A stretch of DNA of 64,000 nt, from the NCBI RefSeq assembly GCF_900090245.1, contig NZ_FMDN01000008.1:65988-129987 (forward strand), given 5' to 3'. Origin of the DNA: Micromonospora halophytica. Lineage in GTDB: Bacteria > Actinomycetota > Actinomycetes > Mycobacteriales > Micromonosporaceae. This document shows positions 1-7,911 of this stretch, in pieces. The position numbers and the translations under genes were made by a program. How positions within the stretch are numbered: the first letter of the stretch is position 1; each line of letters opens with the position of its first letter. A model generated the notes under the pieces. That model worked only from the letters and a program-made list of their open reading frames with translations. It was not told the DNA's origin and made no database searches.

Positions 1-2
1 AC

Positions 3-77
3 CCGGCCACCGCCAGCTACGAGATGGACATCGACACCCTCGCCGACTGGATCGCCACCCGCGGCTACTCCCACTGA
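3..77 (+). CDS. 3' end of an unidentified gene
   Basis: This is the last 24 codons of a gene that enters from the left edge, ending in TGA. The readable C-terminus is acidic and aromatic (EMDIDTLADWIATRGYSH). A hairpin starts 12 nt after the stop, which supports a true gene end. Too little is present to assign a family. Confidence 0.55.
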   Translation, partial: PATASYEMDIDTLADWIATRGYSH

Positions 78-88
78 CCCACCACGAC

Positions 89-119
89 AAGGGCCGACCC
101 CACCACGGGGCCGGCCCTT
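89..119 (+). terminator. Rho-independent-type hairpin
   Basis: A 13-bp stem (89-101 with 107-119, one A/C mismatch) encloses a 5-nt loop, just after the partial gene. There is a short TTC run but no long U tract, as is usual in high-GC actinomycetes. Confidence 0.6.
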
Positions 120-167
120 CGTCGTACCCGCGCGGTCCGGCGGTGGTGGGTGCGGCAGGATGGGGCC

Positions 168-581
168 GTGGCGAGACGTCCAACCCATCGGCCCGACGAC
201 CCCAGCCGGCCGTGTCCGTGCGGCTCCGGCCTGCCGTACGCCGACTGCTGCGGCCCGGTGCACCGCGGCGAGGGCACGGCCGGTACGGCGGAGTCGCTGA
301 TGCGGTCCCGGTACACCGCGTTCGCCGTGGGTGACGCGGACTACCTGCTGCGCAGTTGGCACTCCTCGACCCGGCCGGCCCGGCTGCGGCTCGACCCGGC
401 GCAGCAGTGGACCCGTCTGGAAATCGTGGACACCGAACGGGGCAGCCTGTTCGACAGCGAGGGCACGGTCACGTTCCGGGCCCACTACCGGGAGTCGGGC
501 CGCCCGGGGACGCTCGACGAGCGCAGCCGCTTCGTCCGCGAGGACGGCCGCTGGGTCTACCTCGACGCCCTGCCCGACTGA
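168..581 (+). CDS. YchJ/UPF0225 family protein with SEC-C motif
   Basis: The protein has 137 residues. Its N-terminus carries a cysteine cluster (CPCGSGLPYADCCGP) typical of the SEC-C/YchJ zinc-binding motif. This is followed by the family's NTF2-like region with SLMRSRYTAFAVGDADYL and a C-terminal W-Y-L-D segment. I place the start at GTG 168 because AGGA lies about 7 nt upstream; a GTG at 150 would add six residues without a visible ribosome binding site. The molecular function of the family is not established, although SEC-C motifs are also found on SecA. The gene stands alone and converges on the MFS gene. Confidence 0.8.
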   Translation: MARRPTHRPDDPSRPCPCGSGLPYADCCGPVHRGEGTAGTAESLMRSRYTAFAVGDADYLLRSWHSSTRPARLRLDPAQQWTRLEIVDTERGSLFDSEGTVTFRAHYRESGRPGTLDERSRFVREDGRWVYLDALPD

Positions 582-700
582 GCTGGTCGACCCGACAGCC
601 CACCGGAACGGCTCCGTCGCCGGGCCGGCCGGCCACCGTCACCGGGCAGCCCCCGAGAAGAGCGCCCGCCGTCCCCGGCCCCCGGTCGAGGCGTCAACCG

Positions 701-1957
701 TCACCGGGCCGACCCGGGCCGGACGGTCACCGCCACGGACCGCCCCGGCCGGCGCGCGTCCCGGGAGGTCAGCAGCCAGATCGCGACGATCAGGTACGGC
801 ACGGCCGCCGCCACGAAGGCGAGCGCGTTGCCGCCGGCCCCGGCGAGCAGGCCGTACCCGCCGTAGACGGCGATGATGGCGAGGTCGGTGGCCATCCCGG
901 CGGCGGAGGTGACGGTGGCCCGGCTCGGGCCGGCGATCCGGGTCTGGAGCCGGGCGTCGGCCAGCACGGTGGCAATCTGGAATGCGCAGAAGGCGACACC
1001 GAGCAGCACGAATCCCGCCGGCTGCCGCAGCCCCGCCCCGACCGCGAGCGTCACCGCGGCGACGACCAGCAGGCCGGCGTAGCCGCGGGTGCTCAACCGT
1101 TCGGCCGGGGCGGTCAGCAGGCCGCCCAGGGTCACCCCCAGCCAGGTGAGCAGGAGCAGCAGCGGCACGGTCGACTGGGCGACGCCGGTGTCCCGGGCCA
1201 GCAGCGGCGTGTACTCGTCGAGGGCACCCCAGACGGTGGCGACCGCCGGCACCAGCAGCAGCGCGGCGCGCACCCGCCGGTCGGCCCGGGCCTCGGCCAG
1301 GCCGGCGCGCAGGCTCGCCAGCCAGCCCGGGTCGTCGCCGTCCTCCCCGGCCACGTCCGGCGGCGCGGTGTCGCGGTGCTCGGGCAGCCGGGTCGCTACG
1401 GCGGCGGCGAGCAGGCAGGCCAGCACGCTGGCCGCCCCGACGGCCGGGTAGCCGCCGACTGCCAGGACCGGGCCGGCCAGGCCGATCGAGGTGAGCGCCC
1501 CGAGCACTCCGGCGGTCTTCGCCCGACCCATGGTGCGGGCGTAGCGACCGGCGGCGTCGAGGCGGTCGAGTTCGGTGAAGACCAGCGCCTCCAGCGCGCC
1601 GGAGCCGAGCGCGCCACCGGCTCCCCAGAGGACGAAGCCGACGACGAACGCCGGGTACGACGGGGCGAGCACCCACAGGGCGTAGCCGGCGCCGGCCAGC
1701 AGCGGTGCTAGGCAGAGCAGCAGGCGGCGGGAGAACGCGTCGGCCCAGGCGCCGGAGGGCACCTCCAGCAGGATGCTGGTCGCCGACCAGATGATGAAGA
1801 GCGACGAGATCTGCCCGACGGACAGGCCGGTGTCGCTGAACAGCAGCGCGTAGAGCGGATAGAGCAGGATGAAGTCGCACAGGAAGGCGTACGCGTAGAG
1901 CGTGCCGGCCAGGCGACGGACGCGGGGATCGGGCACGCGTGCGGGGACGGTGGTCAT
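701..1957 (-). CDS. MFS transporter
   Basis: The 418-residue protein has about twelve hydrophobic segments. The cytoplasmic loop after helix 2 holds an A-motif-like stretch (GAWADAFSRRLLL), as in the major facilitator superfamily. A basic linker (TRLPEHRD) separates the two six-helix halves at about residue 200. It would sit in the cytoplasmic membrane as a proton-coupled exporter or importer. The substrate cannot be read from sequence. The start ATG is preceded by GAAAGG. The gene is apparently monocistronic: the next minus-strand gene upstream ends 208 bp away and has its own terminator. Confidence 0.8.
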   Translation of the reverse strand: MTTVPARVPDPRVRRLAGTLYAYAFLCDFILLYPLYALLFSDTGLSVGQISSLFIIWSATSILLEVPSGAWADAFSRRLLLCLAPLLAGAGYALWVLAPSYPAFVVGFVLWGAGGALGSGALEALVFTELDRLDAAGRYARTMGRAKTAGVLGALTSIGLAGPVLAVGGYPAVGAASVLACLLAAAVATRLPEHRDTAPPDVAGEDGDDPGWLASLRAGLAEARADRRVRAALLLVPAVATVWGALDEYTPLLARDTGVAQSTVPLLLLLTWLGVTLGGLLTAPAERLSTRGYAGLLVVAAVTLAVGAGLRQPAGFVLLGVAFCAFQIATVLADARLQTRIAGPSRATVTSAAGMATDLAIIAVYGGYGLLAGAGGNALAFVAAAVPYLIVAIWLLTSRDARRPGRSVAVTVRPGSAR

Positions 1958-2109
1958 CGGGGCCTTTCCACGGGACCGGACGGACGCGGGACGTACGCGT
2001 CGCCCGGTGGTCCGCGGCAGCGGCCCTCAGGGACGGATCAACATCGCCAGGTCATGAGCCGATGCTAGCCCGTGCCGGCGCCGGGCGAAGTCCCCTGGAC
2101 ACCCGAAAA

Positions 2110-2153
2110 CGCCGGCGGGACGGCAGCCCGTGTGGGCCCCGTCCCCGCCGGCG
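2110..2153 (-). terminator. Hairpin downstream of the MscS-like gene
   Basis: A long GC stem (2110-2123 with 2139-2153, one bulge) contains an inner GCCC-GTGT-GGGC hairpin. It starts 12 nt past the stop of the minus-strand gene at 2166. Confidence 0.6.
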
Positions 2154-2165
2154 TCCGGCGTACGG

Positions 2166-3158
2166 TCAGCGGCGGAACTTGTCGGCGTCCGCCGGTGGGA
2201 TCACCACGGTCGCCTCGACGTCGTCGCGGGCCGGCTCGTCGGGCGTGGCCGTCGCCTGCGGCGGGACGACCGGGCTCGCCGGCCGGGTCGCCTCGGCGCC
2301 GGCGTACGGAGCGACCGGCTGGGTCAGGTCGGACCCGTCGTGGCGCGGCACCACCTGGGTGGCGTCGGCGTCGTCGGTGCGCGGCACCACCTGGGTCGCG
2401 TCGGCGTCGTCGGTGCCCCGGGAGGCCGGGTACGCGCCGAGGTGCGCCTGTACGTCCCGCTTGCCCGCCTGGTACGCCCGGGCGTGGGTGGCGATGACCT
2501 GCGACTCCTGCTCGGCGCGGGTCAGCCAGGACTCCCAGCGGTTCTGCATCGGGCGGACCAGCCCGCCGCCGACGCCGACGACCAGGATGCCGCCGACGGT
2601 GGCGAGCACCGCGATCAGCACCGGGGTGGTCACCGCGGTGGCGACGCCGATCTGGTTGAGCGCGGCGATGACGCCCAGGCCGAGGATGAACACCGAGGCG
2701 ATGTTGGCCAGCACCCGGCCGTACGAGAGGCCACCGAGTGCGCTGGAGATGATGTCCTTTACCGCGGTGGCGATGGCCGCGGCGACCACCACGATGACGA
2801 TCGCGACGAACGCGCGCGGCAGCCAGGCGACGACCCCGGCGAGCAGGTCGGAGATCGGGTTGGGGCCCCAGATGCCGAAGGCGAGCTGGAGGGTGACCAG
2901 CAGGACCCCGTAGTAGGCGAGCTTGGCGACGATGTCGCTGGCGTCGTACCGCGAGCGGGCCAGGGCGGTCTTGATACCGCCGCGCTCGACCGCCTTGTCG
3001 AAGTGGACCCGCTCCAGCACCTTGTCCACGATCTTCAGCACGGCCTTGGCGATCAGCCAGCCCACCACGAGGATCGCCACGAAGGCGACCGCCTTGGGTA
3101 GGAAGAGCATCACCGCACGGAAGGCGTCACCCACCGCGTCGCCGACGTTGTCTCTCAT
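2166..3158 (-). CDS. MscS-type TM-helix membrane protein with ATQVVP repeat tail
   Basis: This 330-residue protein has several hydrophobic helices in its first 215 residues. The pattern is that of the conserved TM-helix family related to small-conductance mechanosensitive channels (for example FVAILVVGWLIAKAVLKIVD and the Gly-rich ATVGGILVVGVGGGL). No canonical MscS beta domain follows. The last 100 residues are hydrophilic and hold two exact copies of DDADATQVVPR plus the degenerate DLTQPV, EATRPA and EATVVIP. Each places acidic residues just before a Thr with a hydrophobic residue or Pro after it. The start ATG 3158 has GGAGGG 5 nt upstream. The gene lies downstream of a Ser/Thr kinase and a second Thr-repeat protein, so phosphorylation of the tail is a reasonable inference. 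Confidence 0.72.
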   Translation of the reverse strand: MRDNVGDAVGDAFRAVMLFLPKAVAFVAILVVGWLIAKAVLKIVDKVLERVHFDKAVERGGIKTALARSRYDASDIVAKLAYYGVLLVTLQLAFGIWGPNPISDLLAGVVAWLPRAFVAIVIVVVAAAIATAVKDIISSALGGLSYGRVLANIASVFILGLGVIAALNQIGVATAVTTPVLIAVLATVGGILVVGVGGGLVRPMQNRWESWLTRAEQESQVIATHARAYQAGKRDVQAHLGAYPASRGTDDADATQVVPRTDDADATQVVPRHDGSDLTQPVAPYAGAEATRPASPVVPPQATATPDEPARDDVEATVVIPPADADKFRR

Positions 3159-3227
3159 ACGGACCCTCCACACGGTCGAATCGGTCGGCTGCCGACCTAC
3201 CCGAACCCGCCCGTGCGGAAACGCCCG

Positions 3228-4310
3228 TCAGGACGCCCGGCAGGCGTAGGTCACCTCGGTGCGGGCCTGGTGGGGTGAGGGGTCCACGATGTTGACGGTG
3301 GCGGTCTCCCGGGTGGTGCCGACGCCGCTGAAGGCCCACTTGAGGGTGAGGGTGACGGTCTTCTGGCCCCAGCCGACGCGCTCGCTGAGCAACGCGCCGG
3401 GCGTGGAGCCGGAGCGCAGCCACTGGTACTCGATCACTCCGGCCCGGCCGTTGGTGCGCACGGTGGCGACGACGTCGACGGTCACGTCGCAGCTGTCCCC
3501 GGCGGGCCGGGGCACAGCGACGTTCACCTCGGTGATCTCCAAGGGGTCGAGCCGCTGCCACAGCCAGAAACCGACGACGACCACCAGCGCGACGGTGAGC
3601 AGGGCGGAGAGCACGGAGACCACCCGTCGCCACAGCGGCCGGCGGCGGGCCGGGGGCGCCGCCGTGGGCCAGGCCGGCGCGGCCGGCGGCGTCGTGGGCA
3701 CGCCGGGACCGAAACGCACCTCACCGCCCGGGGGTACGCCCCGGCCGGTGGCCGTCGCACCGCCGGCCCGCCCACCGTGTGCCGTCGGCGCGGTCAGGGC
3801 GGCGGTGACGTCGGGGTACGCCGCACCGGTCCGCGCCGTCGTGTCGGCAGCTGCCCACGTGCCGTCGCCCACGCCCGGCGTCCCGGTGCCGTGCAGGTGG
3901 ACCGTCCGGTCCGTACCGTGCAGGTGCACGGTCTCGTCCGCACCGCGCAGGTGGACCGTCTCGTCCACACCGCGCAGGTGGACCGTCTCGTCCACACCGC
4001 GCAGGTGGACCGTCTCGTCCACACCGCGCAGGTGGACCGTCTCGTCCACACCGCGCAGGTGCACGGTCTCGTCGGTGGGGTGGGGGTACCCGGTGGGGTG
4101 GGCCGCGCCCAGGTGCACGGTCCGGTCGACGTCGGGAAACGGCGGCGTGGCGTCCCGGCCCACCGCCGGATCGACACCACCGAAGGACACCGTCCGGTCG
4201 GCCGCGCCCAGGTGGACGGTGCCCTCGTCGGGCCCCGCCGACAGGTGCACCGTCGGCTCACCCGCCGACAGGTGGACGGTGGGCTCGCCCTGCTCGTCCG
4301 GTCTGGTCAT
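3228..4310 (-). CDS. Single-pass membrane protein with N-terminal TVHL repeat array
   Basis: The 360-residue protein is not a family I recognise. Residues 1-130 hold eleven TVHL motifs and one TVSF. The core is seven consecutive nine-residue units of the form DETVHLRGV. A Pro/Ala-rich stretch, a basic patch (ARRRPLWRRV) and one membrane helix (about residues 236-256) follow. The last 100 residues look like a beta-sandwich with two cysteines (about 284 and 357). The repeats are therefore cytoplasmic if the positive-inside rule holds. D/E before Thr with V at +1 and L at +3 fits the acidic-T-hydrophobic preference reported for actinobacterial Ser/Thr kinases and the pT+3 preference of FHA domains. 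The kinase gene lies 41 bp upstream on the same strand. Ribosome binding site GGAGGTGG precedes ATG 4310. Confidence 0.7.
   Translation of the reverse strand: MTRPDEQGEPTVHLSAGEPTVHLSAGPDEGTVHLGAADRTVSFGGVDPAVGRDATPPFPDVDRTVHLGAAHPTGYPHPTDETVHLRGVDETVHLRGVDETVHLRGVDETVHLRGVDETVHLRGADETVHLHGTDRTVHLHGTGTPGVGDGTWAAADTTARTGAAYPDVTAALTAPTAHGGRAGGATATGRGVPPGGEVRFGPGVPTTPPAAPAWPTAAPPARRRPLWRRVVSVLSALLTVALVVVVGFWLWQRLDPLEITEVNVAVPRPAGDSCDVTVDVVATVRTNGRAGVIEYQWLRSGSTPGALLSERVGWGQKTVTLTLKWAFSGVGTTRETATVNIVDPSPHQARTEVTYACRAS
3890..4078 (-). repeat. 27-bp in-frame tandem repeat, seven units
   Basis: Seven 27-bp units encode the nine-residue TVHL repeat. Four units (3944-4051) are identical at DNA level, and the flanking units 3890-3943 and 4052-4078 have diverged. 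Identity including third codon positions suggests recent expansion or homogenisation. There is no spacer, so this is not a CRISPR array. Confidence 0.9.
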
Positions 4311-4351
4311 CCGAGCCCACCTCCGGTCGGGAACTGTCGCACCCTTGCCTC

Positions 4352-6004
4352 CTAGCCGGGAGTGCAGTACGAGGAGAGCGACACGTACTCCGGGCCCGCC
4401 GGCGCCGAGGCGTTGCCGGCGGCGTCGACGGCGATGACCTCGACCGGGATGCGCGTGCTCGACTTCGGGGTCGCGAGCTCACCCAACGTGCCCCGGTAGG
4501 CGCCGCCGCCCACATGGGTCATCCGGACCGTGTGGGTGGTGCCCGCCAACACGTACCGGAAGGAGACCCGCAGGTCGGCGCCTGCGGTCCGGTCGTCGGA
4601 GGCGGCGGCGGTGACCGTGCTGACCTGGATGCCGTACGGACAGCCGCCGGGCTCCAGGAAGCGGGGGGCGATGTCCAGCTTGCCCACCCACGGTGCGGTG
4701 ACGTCCGGCGGCGGGGGCGGGCTCGTGCTGGGCGACGGGGGCGGCGTCGTGGTCGCCGGGCGGGAGCGGGTGGGGGTCGCCGTCACCGACAGGGTCCGGG
4801 TGGGCGAGGGGCCGGCCTCGGAGGGGATCGGGGTGGGGGTCGGCGGCGGGGTCGGGCTGGGCGACACGGCGGTGATGGGCGGTGCGGCCACCGGGTCCTT
4901 CGGCGGGGCGAACGAGGTGACCGCCGACGCGCGGGGCGCGGACGTACCGTCGGCGAGGGCCAACGCCGGAGCGTGCCGGGAGGCGTAGCTGAGACCGGCC
5001 CCGCCGAGCAGCAGGGCCGCTACCAGGCCGCTGCCGAGCAGCGCGGCCCGGGCGCCACCGTGCCGCGGGAACATCCGCCCGATGCCGAGACTCGTGCTCG
5101 CCACGCTGGTGGCGCCGCCGACGCCGTCGGGGAACGGGAAGAGCGCGGCCAGCAGCGCGGCCCGCCGAGCCAGCTCGCGCAGGCCCCGCTCCTCCCAGTC
5201 CGGCCCGTACGCCGCTGCGGCGGTCTGCTCCAGTTCGGTGAGGAAGACGTACGCGGGTTGCGGCCGCTCGGCGGGGCTCTTGGCCATGCCGTACCGCAGC
5301 AGGTGGTGCACGGGCGGCGGCGCCGGGTCGGTGGGGATGGGCGCCAGGGCGTGCTGGTCGCGCAGGGTGAACAGGTCCTTGCCGTCGTACGGCGGACGGC
5401 CGGTCAGGCACTCGTAGAAGGTGGCGGTGGCGGCGTAGATGTCGCAGGCCGGGCTGGCCGGCGCTCCCGTCCACTGCTCGGGTGCCATGTACCGGGGGGT
5501 GCCGCTGACCGAGCCGCCGCCGTCGCGGCCCATCGGCACGGCGATGCCGAAGTCGGCGAGCTTGCTGCGCCCTTCGACGTCGACCAGCACGTTCTCGGGT
5601 TTGTAGTCGCGGTGCACCACGCCCCGGGCGTGGGCGGCGGCGAGGCCGGCGAGCGAGCCCTTGAGCACGCAGAGCGCCGCCTCCGGCTCGGTGGCGCCGT
5701 GGGCGCGCAGCATCTGCCGCAGCGACACGCCGTTGACCAGCTCCATCACGATCGCCGCGCCCTGCGGCGACTCGGCGTACTCGTAGAGCCGGGAGATGTG
5801 CGGATCGTCGATCTCGACGAGCAGCAGCGCCTCGTCCCGGAACGCCGTGCGGAACGACGGGTCGTCGCCGACGGAGCTGATGAGGTACTTGATGGCGACG
5901 GGTACGCCGCTCGCGTCGTGAGTGGCGAGCAGGACGCGGCCGGACGCGCCGGCGCCGAGTTGCCGCACGGGTGTGTAACCGGAGAGCTGCCAGTCGGTGG
6001 TCAC
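4352..6004 (-). CDS. Transmembrane Ser/Thr protein kinase, PknB-like
   Basis: This is a 550-residue receptor-type kinase. The N-terminal Hanks-type domain has the glycine loop GAGASGRV (17-24), the ATP lysine in VAIKYL (K39), the catalytic HRDYKPEN, the DFG of ADFGIAVP and the GTPRYMAPEQ activation segment. All key residues are present; only the usual Leu of HRDLKPEN is replaced by Tyr. A membrane helix near residue 335 leads to a Ser/Thr/Pro-rich linker and an extracytoplasmic beta-rich domain with two Cys. The start is GTG 6004. It is the first gene of a co-directional block with two Thr-repeat membrane proteins, which are plausible substrates. Confidence 0.9.
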   Translation of the reverse strand: MTTDWQLSGYTPVRQLGAGASGRVLLATHDASGVPVAIKYLISSVGDDPSFRTAFRDEALLLVEIDDPHISRLYEYAESPQGAAIVMELVNGVSLRQMLRAHGATEPEAALCVLKGSLAGLAAAHARGVVHRDYKPENVLVDVEGRSKLADFGIAVPMGRDGGGSVSGTPRYMAPEQWTGAPASPACDIYAATATFYECLTGRPPYDGKDLFTLRDQHALAPIPTDPAPPPVHHLLRYGMAKSPAERPQPAYVFLTELEQTAAAAYGPDWEERGLRELARRAALLAALFPFPDGVGGATSVASTSLGIGRMFPRHGGARAALLGSGLVAALLLGGAGLSYASRHAPALALADGTSAPRASAVTSFAPPKDPVAAPPITAVSPSPTPPPTPTPIPSEAGPSPTRTLSVTATPTRSRPATTTPPPSPSTSPPPPPDVTAPWVGKLDIAPRFLEPGGCPYGIQVSTVTAAASDDRTAGADLRVSFRYVLAGTTHTVRMTHVGGGAYRGTLGELATPKSSTRIPVEVIAVDAAGNASAPAGPEYVSLSSYCTPG

Positions 6005-6034
6005 GCGGCGGTCCCCCCGGTCTGCCGGAGGTGG

Positions 6035-6709
6035 TCAGGGATCAGGGCCACGCTGATCATTCTCGCCCCCGGGCGCAACCCGGCCATCGGCGCAACGGTT
6101 GTTTTCCGACGTACGTACAGCCGTCGTGGCCGATGGGTTCCGGACAGGGGACTTCGGATGACCTGGATCCGCCAGGAGGTGTGCCGCAACATGTGCAGCG
6201 CCAGGTCGGTCGGGGCCGGCGTCGTCCTCGGCCGGGTGGAGCGCGACGTCGGCGATGCGCTGCCGCATCGACCGGCGGCGCAGCGCCGCCAGGGCCTCGT
6301 CGACGAGCCGGCTCAGCGGGTACGACAGCTCCGCCTCGAAGCGGCGGGCGGCGGCCGCGGTGGCGGCCCACTCGGCGTCGAGGACGGGCAGCAGCGACTC
6401 GGCCTTCGTCGTGAGCCGCACGATGCGCTGCCGGGCGTCCGCGCCGGCGGTGAGGGTGACGAGTCCGTCCTTCGTCATCTGCGCCACCGTCTGGCTCGCG
6501 GCGGAGTGGGTCACGCCGGTGGCCTGGGCCAGCTCCCGGATGGATTGCGGCCCAGCGTCGGCCAGCGCCCGCACCACCGGGGTGTACCGGGGGCGGAAGC
6601 CGGGCAGGCCGAGGTCGGCGTAGACGGCGGCCACGTCGCCGTCGAGCAGCTCCAGCAGGTGGCGCAGCCGGGTGCCGAGCAGCGCGGGACCGGAGGTGGG
6701 GTCGGGCAC
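6035..6709 (-). CDS. MarR-family transcriptional regulator with long C-terminal tail
   Basis: Residues 1-150 form a MarR-type winged helix, with a recognition region near THSAASQTVAQMTKDGLV and the basic wing GADARQRIVRLT. The start is taken as GTG 6709, because a near-consensus -10 (TATATT) lies 7 nt upstream and the longer frame would run antisense into the next gene. About 75 residues beyond the usual MarR length form a polar, low-complexity tail (ATTAVRTSENNRCADG), perhaps read-through after loss of an older stop. The gene is divergent from pip and shares a palindrome with it, so it probably controls both. It ends 30 bp upstream of the kinase gene. Confidence 0.72.
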   Translation of the reverse strand: MPDPTSGPALLGTRLRHLLELLDGDVAAVYADLGLPGFRPRYTPVVRALADAGPQSIRELAQATGVTHSAASQTVAQMTKDGLVTLTAGADARQRIVRLTTKAESLLPVLDAEWAATAAAARRFEAELSYPLSRLVDEALAALRRRSMRQRIADVALHPAEDDAGPDRPGAAHVAAHLLADPGHPKSPVRNPSATTAVRTSENNRCADGRVAPGGENDQRGPDP

Positions 6710-6712
6710 GTA

Positions 6713-6728
6713 CGCTAATATAATAGCG
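6713..6728. promoter_or_regulatory. Palindromic operator and overlapping -10 boxes, marR/pip
   Basis: CGCTAATATAATAGCG is a 16-bp near-perfect palindrome (seven of eight pairs) in an AT-rich island unlike its surroundings. It contains a consensus TATAAT (6719-6724) for pip and a TATATT (6722-6717) on the other strand, 7 nt before the marR GTG. Binding by the MarR protein here would block both promoters. Confidence 0.62.
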
Positions 6729-6758
6729 CTGTTGCATTTCTCCCGGGGAGGGTCGCCG

Positions 6759-7748
6759 ATGGACGAGCTGTATCCGCCGATCGAGCCGTACGACCACGGC
6801 ATGCTCGACGTCGGCGACGGCAACCACGTGTACTGGGAGGCCTGCGGCAACCCGGCCGGCAAACCCGCCCTGGTCGTCCACGGTGGACCGGGCTCCGGGT
6901 GCGGCACCCGGGCCCGCCGCTACTTCGACCCGGCCCGCTACCGGGTGATCCTCTTCGACCAGCGCGGCTGCGGTCGCAGCACCCCGCACGCCGCCGACCC
7001 GGCGACCGACATGGGGCACAACACCACCCACCACCTGATCGCCGACATGGAACGACTCCGCACGCACCTGGGCGTCGAGCACTGGCTGCTGTACGGCGGG
7101 TCATGGGGCTCCACCCTGATCCTGGCGTACGCCGAACGGCACCCCGAGCGGGTGTCGGAGATCGTCATCGCCGCGGTCACCAGCACCCGCCGCAGCGAGA
7201 TCGACTGGCTCTACCGGGGCGTGGGCCGGTTCTTCCCGCAGCAGTGGGACCGGTTCCTCGCCGGGGGCGGTGTCGGCCCCGACGGCGACGTCGTCGCCGC
7301 GTACGTCCGGCTGATGGAGCACCCCGACCCGGCGGTGCGGGACCGGGCGGTCCTCGACTGGTGCGCCTGGGAGGACGCGGTGGTGTCGGCGGAGGGCGCG
7401 GGCAATCCGTACGGCGACCGGCCGTCGGCGGACCGGACTGCCCTGGTACGCATCTGCGCGCACTACTTCGCCCACGGCGCCTGGCTGGCGGAGGGTGAGC
7501 TGATCCGCGAAGCAGGCCGGTTGGCCGACATTCCCGGGGTGCTGATCCACGGCCGGCTCGACCTGGGCAGCCCGCTGGTGACCGCCTGGGAGCTGCACCG
7601 GGCCTGGCCGGGCGCGCGGTTGCACGTGGTCGAGCAGGCCGGCCACCTGGGCAACGTGGAGACCCGGCGGCACCTGCTGGCCGCCTTCGACCGGTTCGCC
7701 GCCGGCTGGCGGATGCCGCACCGGGGACGGGTCGGGGCGGACGCCTGA
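6759..7748 (+). CDS. pip: Prolyl aminopeptidase
   Basis: The 329-residue alpha/beta hydrolase of the S33 family removes N-terminal proline from peptides in the cytoplasm. The oxyanion motif HGGPGSG (41-47), DQRGCGRS, the nucleophile elbow GGSWGS (Ser115), the Asp region HGRLDLGSP and the C-terminal QAGHLG histidine are all present. Length matches the family. ATG 6759 follows GGGGAGGG. Its promoter overlaps the MarR operator, so it may be regulated by the divergent gene. Confidence 0.9.
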   Translation: MDELYPPIEPYDHGMLDVGDGNHVYWEACGNPAGKPALVVHGGPGSGCGTRARRYFDPARYRVILFDQRGCGRSTPHAADPATDMGHNTTHHLIADMERLRTHLGVEHWLLYGGSWGSTLILAYAERHPERVSEIVIAAVTSTRRSEIDWLYRGVGRFFPQQWDRFLAGGGVGPDGDVVAAYVRLMEHPDPAVRDRAVLDWCAWEDAVVSAEGAGNPYGDRPSADRTALVRICAHYFAHGAWLAEGELIREAGRLADIPGVLIHGRLDLGSPLVTAWELHRAWPGARLHVVEQAGHLGNVETRRHLLAAFDRFAAGWRMPHRGRVGADA

Positions 7749-7784
7749 CCGGACGGGGTTGACCGGACGGGGTTGACCGGACGG
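7747..7784 (+). repeat. 14-bp direct repeats after pip
   Basis: GACCGGACGGGGTT occurs twice exactly (7747-7760, 7761-7774) and a third time in part. It begins at the pip stop codon. No function is evident; slippage is the simplest explanation. Confidence 0.8.
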
Positions 7785-7911
7785 CGAACGGATCGACGCG
7801 GACCTCTAGCGCGTACGCCACCTTTGGCAATATCCTCCACGTCACGCGCGCAGTATGGAGCTCCTTTTCACATCCGTCACCAGTGCCGCCGTCGGCCGCC
7901 GAGGAGATGCC

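Noticed and set aside
3890..4078. CRISPR array
   Set aside because: The repeats are 27 bp, in frame and without spacers. They encode the TVHL repeat protein.
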